This document shows, one piece after another, positions 1 to 10,787 of a DNA stretch of 64,000 nucleotides. Below the pieces are notes generated by a model. It saw only the letters and a program-made list of their open reading frames with translations, was not told the origin of the DNA and did no database searches. Every line of letters begins with the position of its first letter. Position 1 is the first letter of the stretch. Source of the stretch: Tetrapyrgos nigripes. Lineage: Eukaryota > Basidiomycota > Agaricomycetes > Agaricales > Campanellaceae. A program made the position numbers and the translations under genes. The stretch lies in assembly GCA_013368315.1 (NCBI GenBank), contig JAACJM010000017.1, forward strand, positions 310,001 through 374,000, in the 5' to 3' direction.

Positions 1-134
1 ATTTGTTTCCTTTTTTATCTATCCTTTCTACCAAGTCCTGAACCCCTATCATACTATCAATACTGATAGACTATTTAGACTTTGTTGTAGATTTACTTTT
101 GAATTCTACCTGTTTACACTGCACCTTTCCAACA
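1..134 (+). repeat. 3' portion of the left (5') LTR of the Copia gag-only element
   Basis: This stretch matches the end of the complete LTR at 1293-1461, sharing the tract ATAGACTATTTAGACTTTG and the terminal CTTTCCAACA. The internal region begins GGTTATGGGCC directly after it, which is where a primer-binding site would lie. Confidence 0.8.
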
Positions 135-309
135 GGTTATGGGCCTCTTGCTTTGAACAGCTGTGTCCAAGTCTTCTGTGCATCTGCTACCCTCTATATC
201 TTTCTCATATTCCTTTCCCTACTGACATTCTATCTGCTCTTGACTCATGACTATCTTGTCACCAACTGACCCTGACTGACCCTGACTGACCAAACAAATG
301 AATTGAACA

Positions 310-1192
310 ATGATGAAGCCCAGGACCAAGATTACCAAACTCTGTGGGGAAGTTAACTACACCACATGGGAGTTACAAACTCTTATTGCTGCTCACTCCG
401 CTGGTCTCTTGGATATTGTCTTGGGGTTGGATTCAAGACCTACAACTGGTCCTAATAGTAAAATTTTCAAGGCTTGGAAGAATAGGCATGATGCTGCAAT
501 GGAGTTGATTGTGAAGCACATGGAGGACAATACCCTTTCTCATGTCCAAGGTTTCAAGGAGGACCCTTCTGGTCTCTGGACTCATTTGGCTTTGCTCTAT
601 GCCGACTCTGGGGGTTGGGGCTGCAGTGAGGCTTTTTCAGGAATTTGCTGCATTGCGATATAAAGGGGATGTGGATGATATGGCTGATGCCATGGGGAGG
701 ATCCATGCTATTGCTGACACACTAGGAATGAACCACAATGACTGACTGAGTGACTACCAGATTATTGCTGTCATGCTGAATTGTGTGGCTGGAGATCCTC
801 AGTTCAAGGATGTTATTTCATGATTGGAGGATGAGAAGGGGAGTTTGACAGTTCATGATGTGGAGCTGGCTTTGGTTAGATGGGCAAGGACATTGCAGGA
901 TGATGGAAGTGTGTCTGCTGGGGGGGAGAGAAAGACAGGAATACTGGGGATGGCTCCTACACATGTGTTAAATGCAATGGCCAAGTTGAACTTGCATTGT
1001 ATGAACCCGAAATGCTTGCATCTTGGACATCTTATAGAGGATTGCTTCAAGGAGGGGGGAGGAAGGGCTGGACAATATCCACAGTGGTACCTTGATCTAC
1101 GCAACTGCACATCTGATACTACAATGACGAACACCACTGAATCGATGACCCCAACTGTGTCTTTGACTACCACTGGAGTCTTTGCTTTGTAA
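310..1192 (+). pseudogene. Copia Gag-like protein, broken by a frameshift and two stops
   Basis: The reading frame opens at 310 with a Copia Gag N-terminus (LCGEVNYTTWELQTLIAAHS). It changes frame at about 600-620, then runs through in-frame stops near 743 and 821 to TAA at 1190-1192. The later part holds a zinc knuckle at about 1000-1050 with the order Cys, Cys, His, Cys (CLHLGHLIEDC) followed by a GGG-AGQ stretch, the usual end of fungal Copia Gag. Gag forms the particle that packages element RNA. No pol motifs follow. The family call rests on the N-terminal pattern plus the knuckle. The copy itself is not functional as read. Confidence 0.75.
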
Positions 1193-1292
1193 TGGCTTCA
1201 GGGGGAGTGTATCTCTTAAATTTTTTGTTTCTTTCTTTTATTTTTGTCTTCTTACTGTCTGGGCTTAGAAAGGCCTTTCATCTGAGGGGGAG

Positions 1293-1461
1293 TGTTGAGA
1301 AGACAAACTCCAGGCTTTGCTGATACCTGCTTATATTATAAATTTGTTTCCTTTTTTTAAATCTATATCCTATCTACTAAGTCCCGAATCCCTATCATAC
1401 CGTAGTTACTGATAGACTATTTAGACTTTGTTGTACCCATTCACGCTGCGCCTTTCCAACA
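1293..1461 (+). repeat. Complete 3' LTR (169 bp) of the Copia gag-only element
   Basis: The LTR is bounded by TG and CA (TGTTGAGAAG to CTTTCCAACA) with a 5 bp terminal inverted repeat TGTTG/CAACA. A purine-rich tract TCTGAGGGGGAG directly precedes it. A near-copy of that tract also lies at 1197-1207, just after the gag stop. Confidence 0.85.
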
Positions 1462-1770
1462 ATGGTAATCAGACTTGATTCACAAAGCTCCTGCATTTGT
1501 GCAGACCTCAAGCACAAGAATCCATGGATATTGATACAATGTTCAATATCTGACTATGATGGGGAGAATCATAAAAATTTCTATTCATGTCCTGTCAGCA
1601 GATACGAAGATGGGAACTTGCTTGGAAAGTGCCTTCTCTGATGATTGCTATGAAGGCTGTTACCTCACAAGAACAATGATCATCCATGAAATTGTTCAAG
1701 CATTCAAGGTGTCACTTACCATAAGCATAAAGGGCCAAGACCCCTTGTGGCTACAAAAAATGCAAAATAC
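1462..1770. other. Non-coding stretch, nothing recognised
   Basis: I see no domain-bearing reading frame, repeat or terminal signal here. The short open frame at 1556-1810 on the plus strand runs into the following tandem repeat and resembles nothing I know. Confidence 0.4.
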
Positions 1771-2340
1771 AAGTACCACTGGCATTTGTGGTTGGAAATT
1801 GTGTCTTTAGCTACAAAAAAATATTATTTGCATGTACTCTATTAGTTAAAAAAAACTGTTGTTGGGTATGGGTCAGCACAGGTTTCCAAATCTGGGTCCG
1901 TGCCCATACCCGTCTGCCCCATGCTTTTCACTAATCAAGAATAGATGCAAGGTGGTGCCTCTTCTGATGAAAAGAATGTTTGTTCCAGTTACATATGACT
2001 ATCTGTGGCTTCTTGCTCCATTGATTGTTCATCTTGGAGAACAGAGCATCTGTACAAGTACCACTGGCATTTGTGGTTGGAAATTGTGTCTTTAGCTACA
2101 AAAAATATTATTTGCATGTACTCTATTAGTTAAAAAAAACTGTTGTTGGGTATGGGTCAGCACAGGTTTCCAAATCTGGGTCCGTGCCCATACCCGTCTG
2201 CCCTGTGCTTTTCACTAATCAAGAATAGATGCAAGGCGGTGCCTCTTCTGATGAAAAGGATGTTTGTTCCAGTTACATATGATTATCCGTGGCTTCTTGC
2301 TCCATTGATTGTTCATCTTGGAGAACAGAGCATCTGTAAC
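1771..2340. repeat. Tandem duplication, two units of about 285 bp
   Basis: The unit beginning AAGTACCACTGGCATTTGTG at 1771 recurs at 2056 and is almost identical up to about 2340. Small open frames in each unit give the same peptide start (MLGMGQHRFPNLGPCPYPSA), so they are repeat shadows. Each unit carries the inverted pair GGGTATGGG and CCCATACCC about 30 bp apart, which could form a hairpin. Confidence 0.9.
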
Positions 2341-3185
2341 CTCTGAACCCTTGATGACAAGGATGCACAGGTTTGACAAGTATGCATCCAACAAAAATAC
2401 CACCTTGCTTTGCTTCCATCTGTCCATCTTTGTGATGTTTTGATATTACCACAGCTGATTCAGGGGACACGGAGCTAAGTAATTGTGAAGTAAAATTATG
2501 GCGCCTGAAGGTATCTATTCAAGGTGGCAATGGGTTCAAAGAAATGCAGATAGTTGGATAGAGATGAACCCATGGCTCACGGTGTCAGCAATCAACAAAC
2601 TTCGTGTCTCCACGTTACACCCACAGACCATCCTTGCATTTGAATTCCCTTGTACCTTGCTTGTACCCTTGCCATATGCATCATCTGTGGGAAAAAAAGG
2701 CGATGAGTCACACTGAACAGGGCCAATCGGAATAGAACCCTCCAGAGTGTCTTTTATGCTATCTGGTTCATAGTCCATTGTAAGTTCATCTTTTCTCAGA
2801 CCCCCAGCATATCAGTTCCTGGTCCTAGCCCTGGTAACACACTCCTCCTACTCCTCCTCATGCAGAAATAGAATCAGCGCTTACAAGCTGTGGCCATCGA
2901 ATGCTGATGTCCTACTGATTCTGTTCTCTGATATATAAATGGGTTGTAGACAGTTAGTTTAGGGTTATTTCCGAACTTTGACTCGATCTAATCTGGGACA
3001 GTACAATTACTGTAAAGTACGACTGTATGATGGGCTTACGGTTGATACCAGACACAATTTTTCTCGAACAAGCAAAGATAACATTGGGATGCGTATAAAA
3101 ATTGAGCTTAAATGGACATCTTGTGCATATCTACAATGTAGTGATGTGAGCGCTGAGAATGAAGGGACACACTGTCTACTCATTC
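2341..3185. other. Non-coding stretch, nothing recognised
   Basis: Open frames on both strands are short and low in recognisable content. I see no repeat boundary or splice-linked exon set. Confidence 0.35.
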
Positions 3186-3237
3186 CCAGTAACATGAAGG
3201 CTTTGTGGGCCACCGCCTCACGTGGCAATAATGAGGC
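3186..3237 (-). repeat. Helitron-like 3' end with terminal hairpin (family of at least three copies)
   Basis: Plus-strand CCAG at 3186-3189 (CTGG on the minus strand, fitting CTRR) is followed by ATGAAGG, then TGTGGGCCAC and GTGGC. These form a hairpin with arms GCCAC and GTGGC. The same arrangement occurs beside the Helitron coding region at 4914-4966 and again at 58697-58752. I infer a non-autonomous Helitron end. Its other end was not located. Confidence 0.5.
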
Positions 3238-3238
3238 A

Positions 3239-3525
3239 ATGTATCATAAAGATGAACAATAGATGGACTCTGTAAAATGCTGTAGCTAAGTATCTTGGAA
3301 GTTTCAAGTATCAGTATTGGGACAAGCAACAGATCAATGTATCATAAAGACAAAAAATAGATGGACTGGGCAGATACCTTATACTCTGTAAAATGCTGTA
3401 GCTAAGCATCTTGGAAGTTGTAAGTATCAGTATTGTGATGAGCAACAGATCAATGTATCATAAAGATGAACAGCAGATGGACTGGGCAGATACCTTATAC
3501 TCTGTAAGATGCTGTAGCTACAGGG
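3239..3525. repeat. Tandem repeat, three units of about 98-116 bp
   Basis: The phrase ATGTATCATAAAGA starts at 3239, 3337 and 3453. Each unit continues with a shared TAGATGGACT phrase, CTGTAAAATGCTGTAGCTAAG and an AGTATCAGTATTG phrase. The first unit lacks about 18 bp (GGGCAGATACCTTATAC) present in units two and three, and the third is cut short. Confidence 0.9.
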
Positions 3526-4913
3526 GATAGAGGTTTAACATATTTTGTACACTGCAGCTTGTACGGCACTGGTGTCCAGTCTTGGTTCACCTCTCCTATC
3601 TTTGTCTGTCTTCAAGTTCACAGCTGGCATTGGATGTTTAGTTGCCTTTCCTCAACAACTTAACAAATGCGTTATCATACTATTAGCATCCTTCTCCACT
3701 CTCCATGCACATATTGATATCCTTCCTTTTATCTCATTGGCAATGGAATCTCTGGTCCTCACTCTGTTTTGTTAATCTGTTGGTTTTTATTAACTACTCT
3801 CTACCTCCCTGTACTGCATGTCTGGATTTTTGGCTGCCAAAATACTTGATATCCCTTCAGATTTTGTGGTTCACAAGCTTCCAGTCAAATATGGCATTTA
3901 AATGCAGCAAAGTATGTCACTTCAGTGTAAAGGCTTGGTCAGCCTGCGATGAGACCCAACCTCCAACTTGAACTAGACCAAAAGGCCACAATATTTGGTA
4001 CAGTGTGAATACCAACACAGGCACTATATATGGAGTAACAGATTGTTACATTCAGTCCTTTGTTCAAGTGTGCCATGGACCCATGCAATTGAACTTGGTG
4101 CTTAGCTTTTTTATAAACAAATGCATCATCATATCATAGCATCTTTCTGTAGGTAACTGGGGAGATGGATGCAAGAAAGAAAAAAGCAAAGGCGACAGTG
4201 ATGCAGAATGCAGTGCGGACAGGAGAATCGGACAGAAAAAGGTAAATCAAAGCACGGGAAAAATCAGTTGGGAATAGTCAGGACTTAAAGTTCACAGCCA
4301 CACTGCAAAAGACAGTGTAAAGAACTCATCATCATTCTTCAGTCTCGTAATCCTAGAGTGCTCTACGACACGATCTGGGGTGGATGGGAGGGACCAAATT
4401 GGACGACACGTGATGCGTAGGCTTTCTGTGGTTGGTCTTTTTCTTGACACCATCCTCTTAGTGTTTAGACAATCCAGATCAAATCCAGTAGCAAATGTAT
4501 CTGAATCAAATATCATGAGTATTTCCAGACAACCTACCAGAACTTCCAGAAAAAAAACCAGAAATTTGGGTGGAAAAGTGCAATTCCAGATTGATTTTTT
4601 CGACATTTGGACCAGCATATGGATGTGCTACTTGCTGCAATCGCTTGATGATAGTATCTACTTTTACAAACTTATATACTGTGTACTACTGAATATGTTA
4701 GGTAACTACACAGGTATGCATAGCTAGAAAGCTGTAGTGAAGCTGTAAGTATAGGTAACAAGCTGTAACAAAGCTGTATCCTAGAAAGCTGTCTAATAGA
4801 TGTATCAAAGGCTGTATAAAGGCTGTAAGTACGAATCAAATGCTGTAGTAAATGATAGATGGATTGATGTAATGATATAGAATTCCAGCACTTAGTGTAT
4901 ACATATCTGTGTA
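3526..4913. other. Non-coding stretch with a degenerate AAGCTGTA-rich tract
   Basis: I recognise no gene. Between about 4720 and 4860 the phrase AGCTGTA or GGCTGTA recurs at irregular spacing. A 115-codon frame at 4380-4727 on the plus strand has no recognisable motif and ends in this repeat tract, so I do not call it. Confidence 0.4.
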
Positions 4914-4966
4914 TTAGTGAGATGAAGGGAATGTGGGCCACTGCTTTGCGTGGCAGTAATGAGGCC
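4914..4966 (-). repeat. Probable Helitron 3' terminus: CTAA plus hairpin
   Basis: On the plus strand A is followed by TTAG (4914-4917), so the minus strand ends CTAA before T, the expected A/T insertion context. Arms GCCAC (4937-4941) and GTGGC (4950-4954) form a hairpin about 20 bp inside the end. The Helitron protein stops only 16 bp further in, at 4983. An outer pair GGGCC/GGCCC embraces the hairpin. Confidence 0.65.
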
Positions 4967-4982
4967 CAAGTTATATTAGATT

Positions 4983-5790
4983 TCATCCAAATTTAACATA
5001 AAGCAATATTGCTGCTTTTCTACCTTCATAATATGTTACTGTTTCATTCTCCCTAACTGGAGGGCCAACTTTTTGAGGAAAGCCATTCTTCATACCATCA
5101 TAGATGTAATCTTCTCCATCACAAAATATTCGGAGAATAAAACGTCTGTCTCCAAAGTAAATAACTGCTTTCAGATGATAGGATATTTGCTGATTAACTG
5201 CAAGATTAACAAACTTATTGACCTGTGTTGAGACATTTATTGGAATATAAAGTAGGAAAAATTCTGGGAATCTGATAAATTCAGTATGACAGGTTTGGAA
5301 ATTCCATCCAAAAGGCTAGATGTAATTGTCTAATCATTCCTGAGTAGAATGATATGCCTGCGTTGAAGTGTATAAAAGCATATTGTTTCTATCCTTCCAT
5401 GGCTTGAAAATATGGTCATTATTACATACAACTCTTCGTTTAGAAAAGGGCATATCTGACCAAGTCAGTTCAAGTAGGACTTCACTGACATTGGCATACT
5501 CACCATATGGAAAGGCTTTAGGGTCAATATGATGAAGATCAAGTCTTAAGCTTTCTCTGCAAGGTGCAAGGTCAATGACATTAGACTGAAAAGCACTGGC
5601 CAACTCTGTAGAAAGTATTTGTGTAAAATGAGATGCTTCTGTTTGAAAAATTTCTGAATAATTTGAGTGTAAATAGTAAAGTAACATTATAGCACAATCA
5701 TAGGCACAGCTATTATTGGACCATTTTAAGAGAGGAAGTAGTGGTGTAGATTCGGTAGAGGTGTTGTTAGCTGCTTTAAGCCTCTTCAAT
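4983..5790 (-). pseudogene. Cysteine-peptidase-like domain fused to the Helitron helicase C-terminus
   Basis: The frame carries LKWSNNSCAYDCAIMLLYY, in which NNSCAYD resembles the N-x-C nucleophile region of papain-fold peptidases. Downstream, after a frameshift near 5310, it carries YHLKAVIYFGDRRFILRIF, which looks like the region where such peptidases place the catalytic histidine. The histidine position reads arginine here. I recall similar domains at the ends of basidiomycete Helitron proteins but cannot name the family with certainty. It might trim the transposase or act on ubiquitin-like tags, but that is inference. Confidence 0.5.
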
Positions 5791-8700
5791 GGAACGTCTT
5801 TATTTATTTCTTCGGAACTACTTTTTCTTTTAAGACTCGAAGTTGATGGGACATTAGTTGCAGCGCGTAGTGCTGGTTTGAAATTACCTCTCAGCTGTGT
5901 AGATTTCTTCTGTTGATGTTCTTTATCATCAGCAATGATACGCCATGTTTCTCCAGACTCAAAAGTATCAGGTAAAGAATCATTATCATTCCATATGATA
6001 GACTTGTGTGCAAAAGTTAAGTTTAGTTAGTTCATCCAAGAGTTCCAGCTCTCTCAATTCCTGTCTATATCCACCTTTGTTTTTTAGGCCTCCTGTAAGA
6101 AGACTTCCATTAAATCCTTGAAGGACTAATGTTTGGTCAGCACAGGAGCTGCGTGATAATGCAGTATATATAGCTCTGAATCTCTGCTATTATTAATGTC
6201 AACCACATTCCAATCTCTTGTTTTCCCTTGAGATGCAAAATTTGTCATAGCAAAATTGGGAAGTACTTCAATTTGAGTACAGGATATGACAATTTGAGAA
6301 TCATCCGAAAGTTTATATTCAATCCGGACAGTATTTCGAGTTATAGGTACTACATTTTCAGGAAGACCCTCAAATTGAATTGGAGATGGAGGTTTAGGGG
6401 GGTCATGTAGTTTAATAAAAAGAACATCTAGGAAAGGTTTGTCATGCTTGCCCATTTTTGCCTTCCAGCCATGGACATGGCCTTCCTGTCCCTTAGTGAT
6501 ACAGAGTTCAGTGGCACTATTATATCTAATCATAACAGGCATTCCTAGACATAGATCAAGTCTACCAGGGATTTGTCTATCATTATAAGAATGTGGTTGA
6601 GCCCATAATTCATATTGAACTTTATTATTGACTTTGAATCTCTTTGACTTACGTCTTTTTCTATGCTGTTTCTCATTTTCTGGAATATCTTCCAGAACAA
6701 CCTGATCATCTTCTGAATAAAAAGACATCAATGTCTGTCCTGTTTCAGCAGCAAAGTGTTCTGTTCCAAGCTTATTAGCTACATCTTTATGCTTATTATA
6801 AGTAAGAATAATAGGACTATTACAAAAAATTTCATTTCTGAGTGACTTGCTAGGCTCATAAGGGTTTGATATCAGTGTTCGCAAAAAAGCAATATCTTCT
6901 GAAGTACATAACTTATACCGCATGTTCTCCAGAGCCTTTCGATAATTATCATCTTTTTCTAATGTTTCAGTTTGTCTCATATTCTTTCTAAGCATTACTA
7001 CTGTATTTACTTGATGCCAGAGATGCTGGCCTATGGCATTTTCCTGATCTGACCTTGATTTTGATGATTGTCCAATAGAATGACTGTATAATGCTACACT
7101 TTCACCACCTATAGCAGGGGGAAGCTGACCAAAATCCCCAGCAAAAATCATATTCATTCCACCAAATGGAGGATGGGGCATGCTTAGAGCAAGGGTTAGT
7201 TTTGCGCTGATCTTGTACATGTCTTTACAGGACAACATTGAAACTTCATCAAGAAATATGTAGTTAACGCCTTCCAACCGTGAACACATCTGTGGAATAG
7301 ACGTTGAGTGATTTTCTCCTTCTGGTTTTGAGTAGATACCAAACATATAGTGATATGTTGATCCTGCTAGTAGTGCAGCTGCATTTCCAGTTGGTGCAAC
7401 AACTACCATACGATGAGACTCTTTTCTCTCTGCAAAGAACTTGCACAGAGCACGCAATACAGTTGATTTACCAGTGCCACCCATTCCACCTGTATACATC
7501 TTTAACTGCTGAGGGCATGGGCTGACTGCATGATTTGCTATGATTCTGAATGCTGTCTTGCTCTGCATTATCCTCAAATTGAAATTCATTTGCTATCTGA
7601 TCAATCAGATTCTGAGTGTAGTCTTGTCTTGTCCTTTGCTCAAATGCATTTTTATCTAGTATTTCTACTTGTTCAGGAAATGAGTTTTTAAATCTATTAT
7701 TGGAATCATGGTCTGCACCTGATCTATGTTGTTTATCAAGTATATCTTGCCTCATTTTGTTGATTTGAAGTTTCCAGCCATGTGCACTTTTATCATTTTG
7801 TGGCTGACATGCCGAAGGAATCAGTGATTTTTGATCATGCAAAGTGTCAGTCCAGCCCATATCTACCAAAAGCTCCTTCATTTCATTCATCTCCTCCTGC
7901 CTTCGCCTTTCAAGTGGTCCAGACCCTCTGTTATTGAGTGGATCAGCTAAAGTGTCAAGTAAGTCAGAGTCAATGCCATCATCATACTCTGGGAGGTAGG
8001 AATTCTCTGGTTTCTCACTCATTGTTCTTCTCTGTGCATTGTAGTCATCTCTGGAATCCAAACACTCATAATGAACTTGGAAATTGTTGAGTGTCTGCTT
8101 CTGCTGAGCCGTGAATTGAAAGCTATCAAATCCATCATCCCAAGTCTGATCTTCATTTTTTAAAATTTTACCAGTTCTCCAGGGTTTAAATAGTGCTAGC
8201 ATCACAGTACAGTGATATTCACAGTTGCCTTTGTCAGCCCTAGACAATGTACCTCCAATAAAGTTTGGAACAAGTCACTTATCATCTGATACAACCTTTA
8301 ATGCATGTGAGTCAGTAAGAGGAAAGCCATAAACAAAAGGAAACACATTTGTTGCCAATTTTTGCTTAGAAACTGGCTTTGGGCCTTGAGGATATTCTTG
8401 TGTGCTGTGTTCATTATCAGATTCAAAGCCTGCATTAGACTCTGAATCTGAAGCATTACTTTCAGTATCTGAGTCTGCATCATTGAATGACTCTGTTGTT
8501 AATTGCTCTGCAGCGTCACATACATCTTTCTTGGTAGAGACTTTGACTCTTTCACATAACTGGACCCAATCATAAAGACACATTTGTTCAAGATGTGAGG
8601 GGCAGTATATATAATCATAAACTTGTGAGAGTGCAACTACACTATTGTGCTTCCTTAAAAGAATTACTTTATCTTTTGTAGACAGTGTATTCTCCTCAGA

Positions 8701-9771
8701 AATAGTCCAGTGTTTTTGAACCTCATTCAAATAGTTTTTCCAATAAAAGGATTTGAACTTATGGCTGGTATAGTGGTCTGGATTGTCTAGCAGATACATG
8801 CAAATCATCGGAGCTCCCAATTCCATTTTAACTGATAATAAATTTACTATTTGTGTTACTAATCTTCTCACTTTCTCTTGCCTACTTAAGGGCCCATTTA
8901 ACATTTCAGAATTTCTTACAAGCACAGACTTTATGACATCAAACATAACATGAGTGTTTAAACTCCATTTTGTGATATAATTGGTCACATAATATACAAC
9001 AGCTTTGATTGCAGTTCCAGACAATAATGATGTCACGTCTGAGTTATATCTGAGTAGATAAGTCATGGTAGGGTTATAAGTATTGATCCAAGGCTCATGT
9101 TTCTGCATCCTTGAGTAACCTGTTTCCTGGTCAACCTGAGTTGTCTCCACAAATTGACGTGGAAATCTTGCACTACACGTACCATATTTATTATCAAGGC
9201 AGCCAAAATAATCCTTTTTCTTTTTACGCTTGCCATCCTTTTCCATGGTTGACTTGCATTTATGAATGTGAGTGCAAGATACAATGTCATCCACCTCATC
9301 TTTATAATGATTCCACCATTGTTCAGTAGATAAGCAAATCTCACAGTTTTCCTTGACACTGCATTTATGATTGACTTGTTTCAGTGGTCCTGCAGGAAGT
9401 GTATAAAGTGGGTTAACATAATCTTCTGATTGGGCTCTGAGGCAGACATTTTCTTCAACACTTTCCTGATTTCCTGTCATGAAATTATCAGTATGTGCAC
9501 TTTCAAGATATTCAACAATTCTCTTTTGAAAGTCACCATTTGGATCCAGGATTGCATCTTGAATCTCTTGGGGAGATTTGGAAAAGACAATCCAAAGAAG
9601 CATGTGCAAGTGAAGTGTCAGTCTACCTTGCTGTTCTACAGTACCATAATATGCACTTGTCTTGCCAAAAAGACCATCATAATCACTATCAACACCTAAG
9701 ATGTGCTTTATAAATGTCCTCACCATAAAATCAAAGAACTTAGCTCCAGAAACTGGATCCCTGATTACCTG
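4983..9771 (-). pseudogene. Helitron RepHel, main part: Rep, PIF1 helicase and peptidase-like C-terminus (decayed)
   Basis: The Rep part shows the HUH motif as HLH at about 9604-9612 and two active-site tyrosines in YVTNYITK at about 8980. This is the single-strand nicking endonuclease. A linker region (8247-7468) follows an in-frame TGA at 8275. After a frameshift near 7510-7590 comes a PIF1-type helicase with Walker A GGMGGTGKST (about 7490), Walker B IFLDEVSML, AGDFGQLPP, RKNMRQ and TNFASQGKT. A further frameshift near 6170 restores YTALSRSS (motif VI) and a C-terminal tail. The chain runs on into a domain containing NNSCAYD (about 5716), and after another frameshift near 5310 ends at TGA 4983-4985. 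The decay rules out activity as read. Confidence 0.85.
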
Positions 9772-9776
9772 TCGGG

Positions 9777-10322
9777 TGTCATGAATCTCTTCATGCCTTC
9801 ACTTCTACACCCTGTTTCTCTTTGTTTCTCTTTATTTCTCTCTTCTTTTCTTCGCTTCCATTGTTCCTTTGACTCCCCTTGTTCTAAGCCATGTTACTTG
9901 TACCTTGATACATCATTTCTCCTACATTTCCCCACTTATGCTCCTATCTTTCTCCTGATCCTATGATTGATTCCATCAGATATCTCTGATCTAGCTTCAG
10001 ACTCTTGTATATATACAGGGCTTTGTAGATAGGTTCTTCAGTCTGTCCACTTGCTTCCCTTAGATCCATACTGCTCAGCTTCGCCTCAGTACTATGTTGA
10101 CATAGGCCTGCTACTGGCTTACTCACTTATTTATCTATTATCCTCGTTGTTCTTGTCTTGGCTCCTGTGTGGTGGCCTGAGAGGCATCCAGTCCCTATCA
10201 GAACCTGTCTATTGACATCAAGGTACAAGGAACATGGCTTAGAACAAGGGGAGTCAAAGGAACAATGGAAGCAAAGAAAAGAAGAGAGAAACAAAGAGAA
10301 ACACATGAAGAGATTCATGACA
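9777..10322 (+). mobile_element. LTR-derived fold-back insertion in the Helitron Rep domain (TSD TCGGG)
   Basis: The insert starts TGTCATGAAT and ends ATTCATGACA and is flanked by perfect TCGGG repeats (9772-9776 and 10323-10327). Removing it together with one repeat rejoins the Rep reading frame. A normal-looking LTR could end at TATTGACA (10217), with a TATATATA tract near 10010. What follows (10218-10322) is an inverted copy of the LTR's own beginning, with small indels against 9777-9909. The terminal TGTCATGAAT matches the Ty3 LTRs elsewhere in the window (46729, and the minus strand of 25604-26081). I infer a solo LTR whose end was replaced by an inverted copy of its start. Confidence 0.8.
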
Positions 10323-10327
10323 TCGGG

Positions 10328-10787
10328 TCCTGTCATCATCTGGTAAATTGAGACATGGCTGAAACTTTTCATCTGTACCTGCATAATATAGGCAGAGTGG
10401 ATGAGTTGTGTCTGAGGGAGCAAAGGTGATATACCATGATGGTGCACCTAAGTATGCAATCAATGACCACAATTCATTCCTAAGATATTTTTTACTAGTC
10501 ATAGAGCCTTTTACCCCCTCACCAACATGATCCAGATCTTGAATGATAGAAAAGCAACTCCCCTCATCCTCTGTTTCAGGATGCACTATTTCACCTTTCT
10601 CAAGCCTTTGTATAATATTATTCAGTACAGTGTGATTAATACTGAGTATCTGGTCAGCAATTGCTGGAAATGATTGAAGCTCAGTCATTGCAAAGCCATT
10701 ATGAGTTGCAGCTTTTATTTGCTCATGGCTAAATGCAACAAAGGGAAAAGTAATTTCAGGGGGGGCCTCTTGAACCGGAACCATCAC
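10328..10787 (-). pseudogene. Helitron Rep, N-terminal portion, between the two insertions
   Basis: The frame runs ITFPFVAFSHEQIKAATHNG through GAPSWYITFAPSDTTHP to LNLPDDDRTR. This is the characteristic Helitron-like N segment that leads into the HUH endonuclease. It begins at the LINE insertion site (10745-10759), so codons beyond about 10744 belong to the LINE side and the apparent start codon at 10787 is an artefact. It ends at the LTR-derived insertion and continues beyond it at 9771. No internal stop was seen in this piece. Confidence 0.85.
10745..10759 (+). repeat. Left target-site duplication of the LINE (15 bp)
   Basis: GAAAAGTAATTTCAG here matches GAAAAGTAATGTCAG at 20485-20499 with one difference. 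Joining the two sides restores the Helitron reading ETDITF-PFVAF. Confidence 0.85.

Larger units (their letters stand above)
1..1461 (+). mobile_element. Copia-type gag-only LTR retrotransposon (TR-GAG-like), left end outside the window
   Basis: Two related LTR sequences flank about 1.16 kb of internal DNA. The left LTR (1-134) is cut by the window edge and the right LTR (1293-1461) is complete. The right LTR starts TGTTGAGAAG, ends CTTTCCAACA and follows a purine tract at 1281-1292. The only coding matter between them is a decayed Copia gag ending in a zinc knuckle. There is no protease, integrase, reverse transcriptase or RNase H, and the purine tract follows about 90 bp after the gag stop. 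The element would therefore depend on proteins from another Copia. The target-site duplication cannot be tested because the left end is missing. Confidence 0.8.

Noticed and set aside
853..1173. Antisense open frame of 106 codons across the Copia gag
   Set aside because: It lies opposite the recognisable zinc knuckle and has no motif of its own.
1859..2346. Two similar small proteins starting MLGMGQHRFPNLG
   Set aside because: They are copies of one frame in a tandem DNA repeat and carry no domain.
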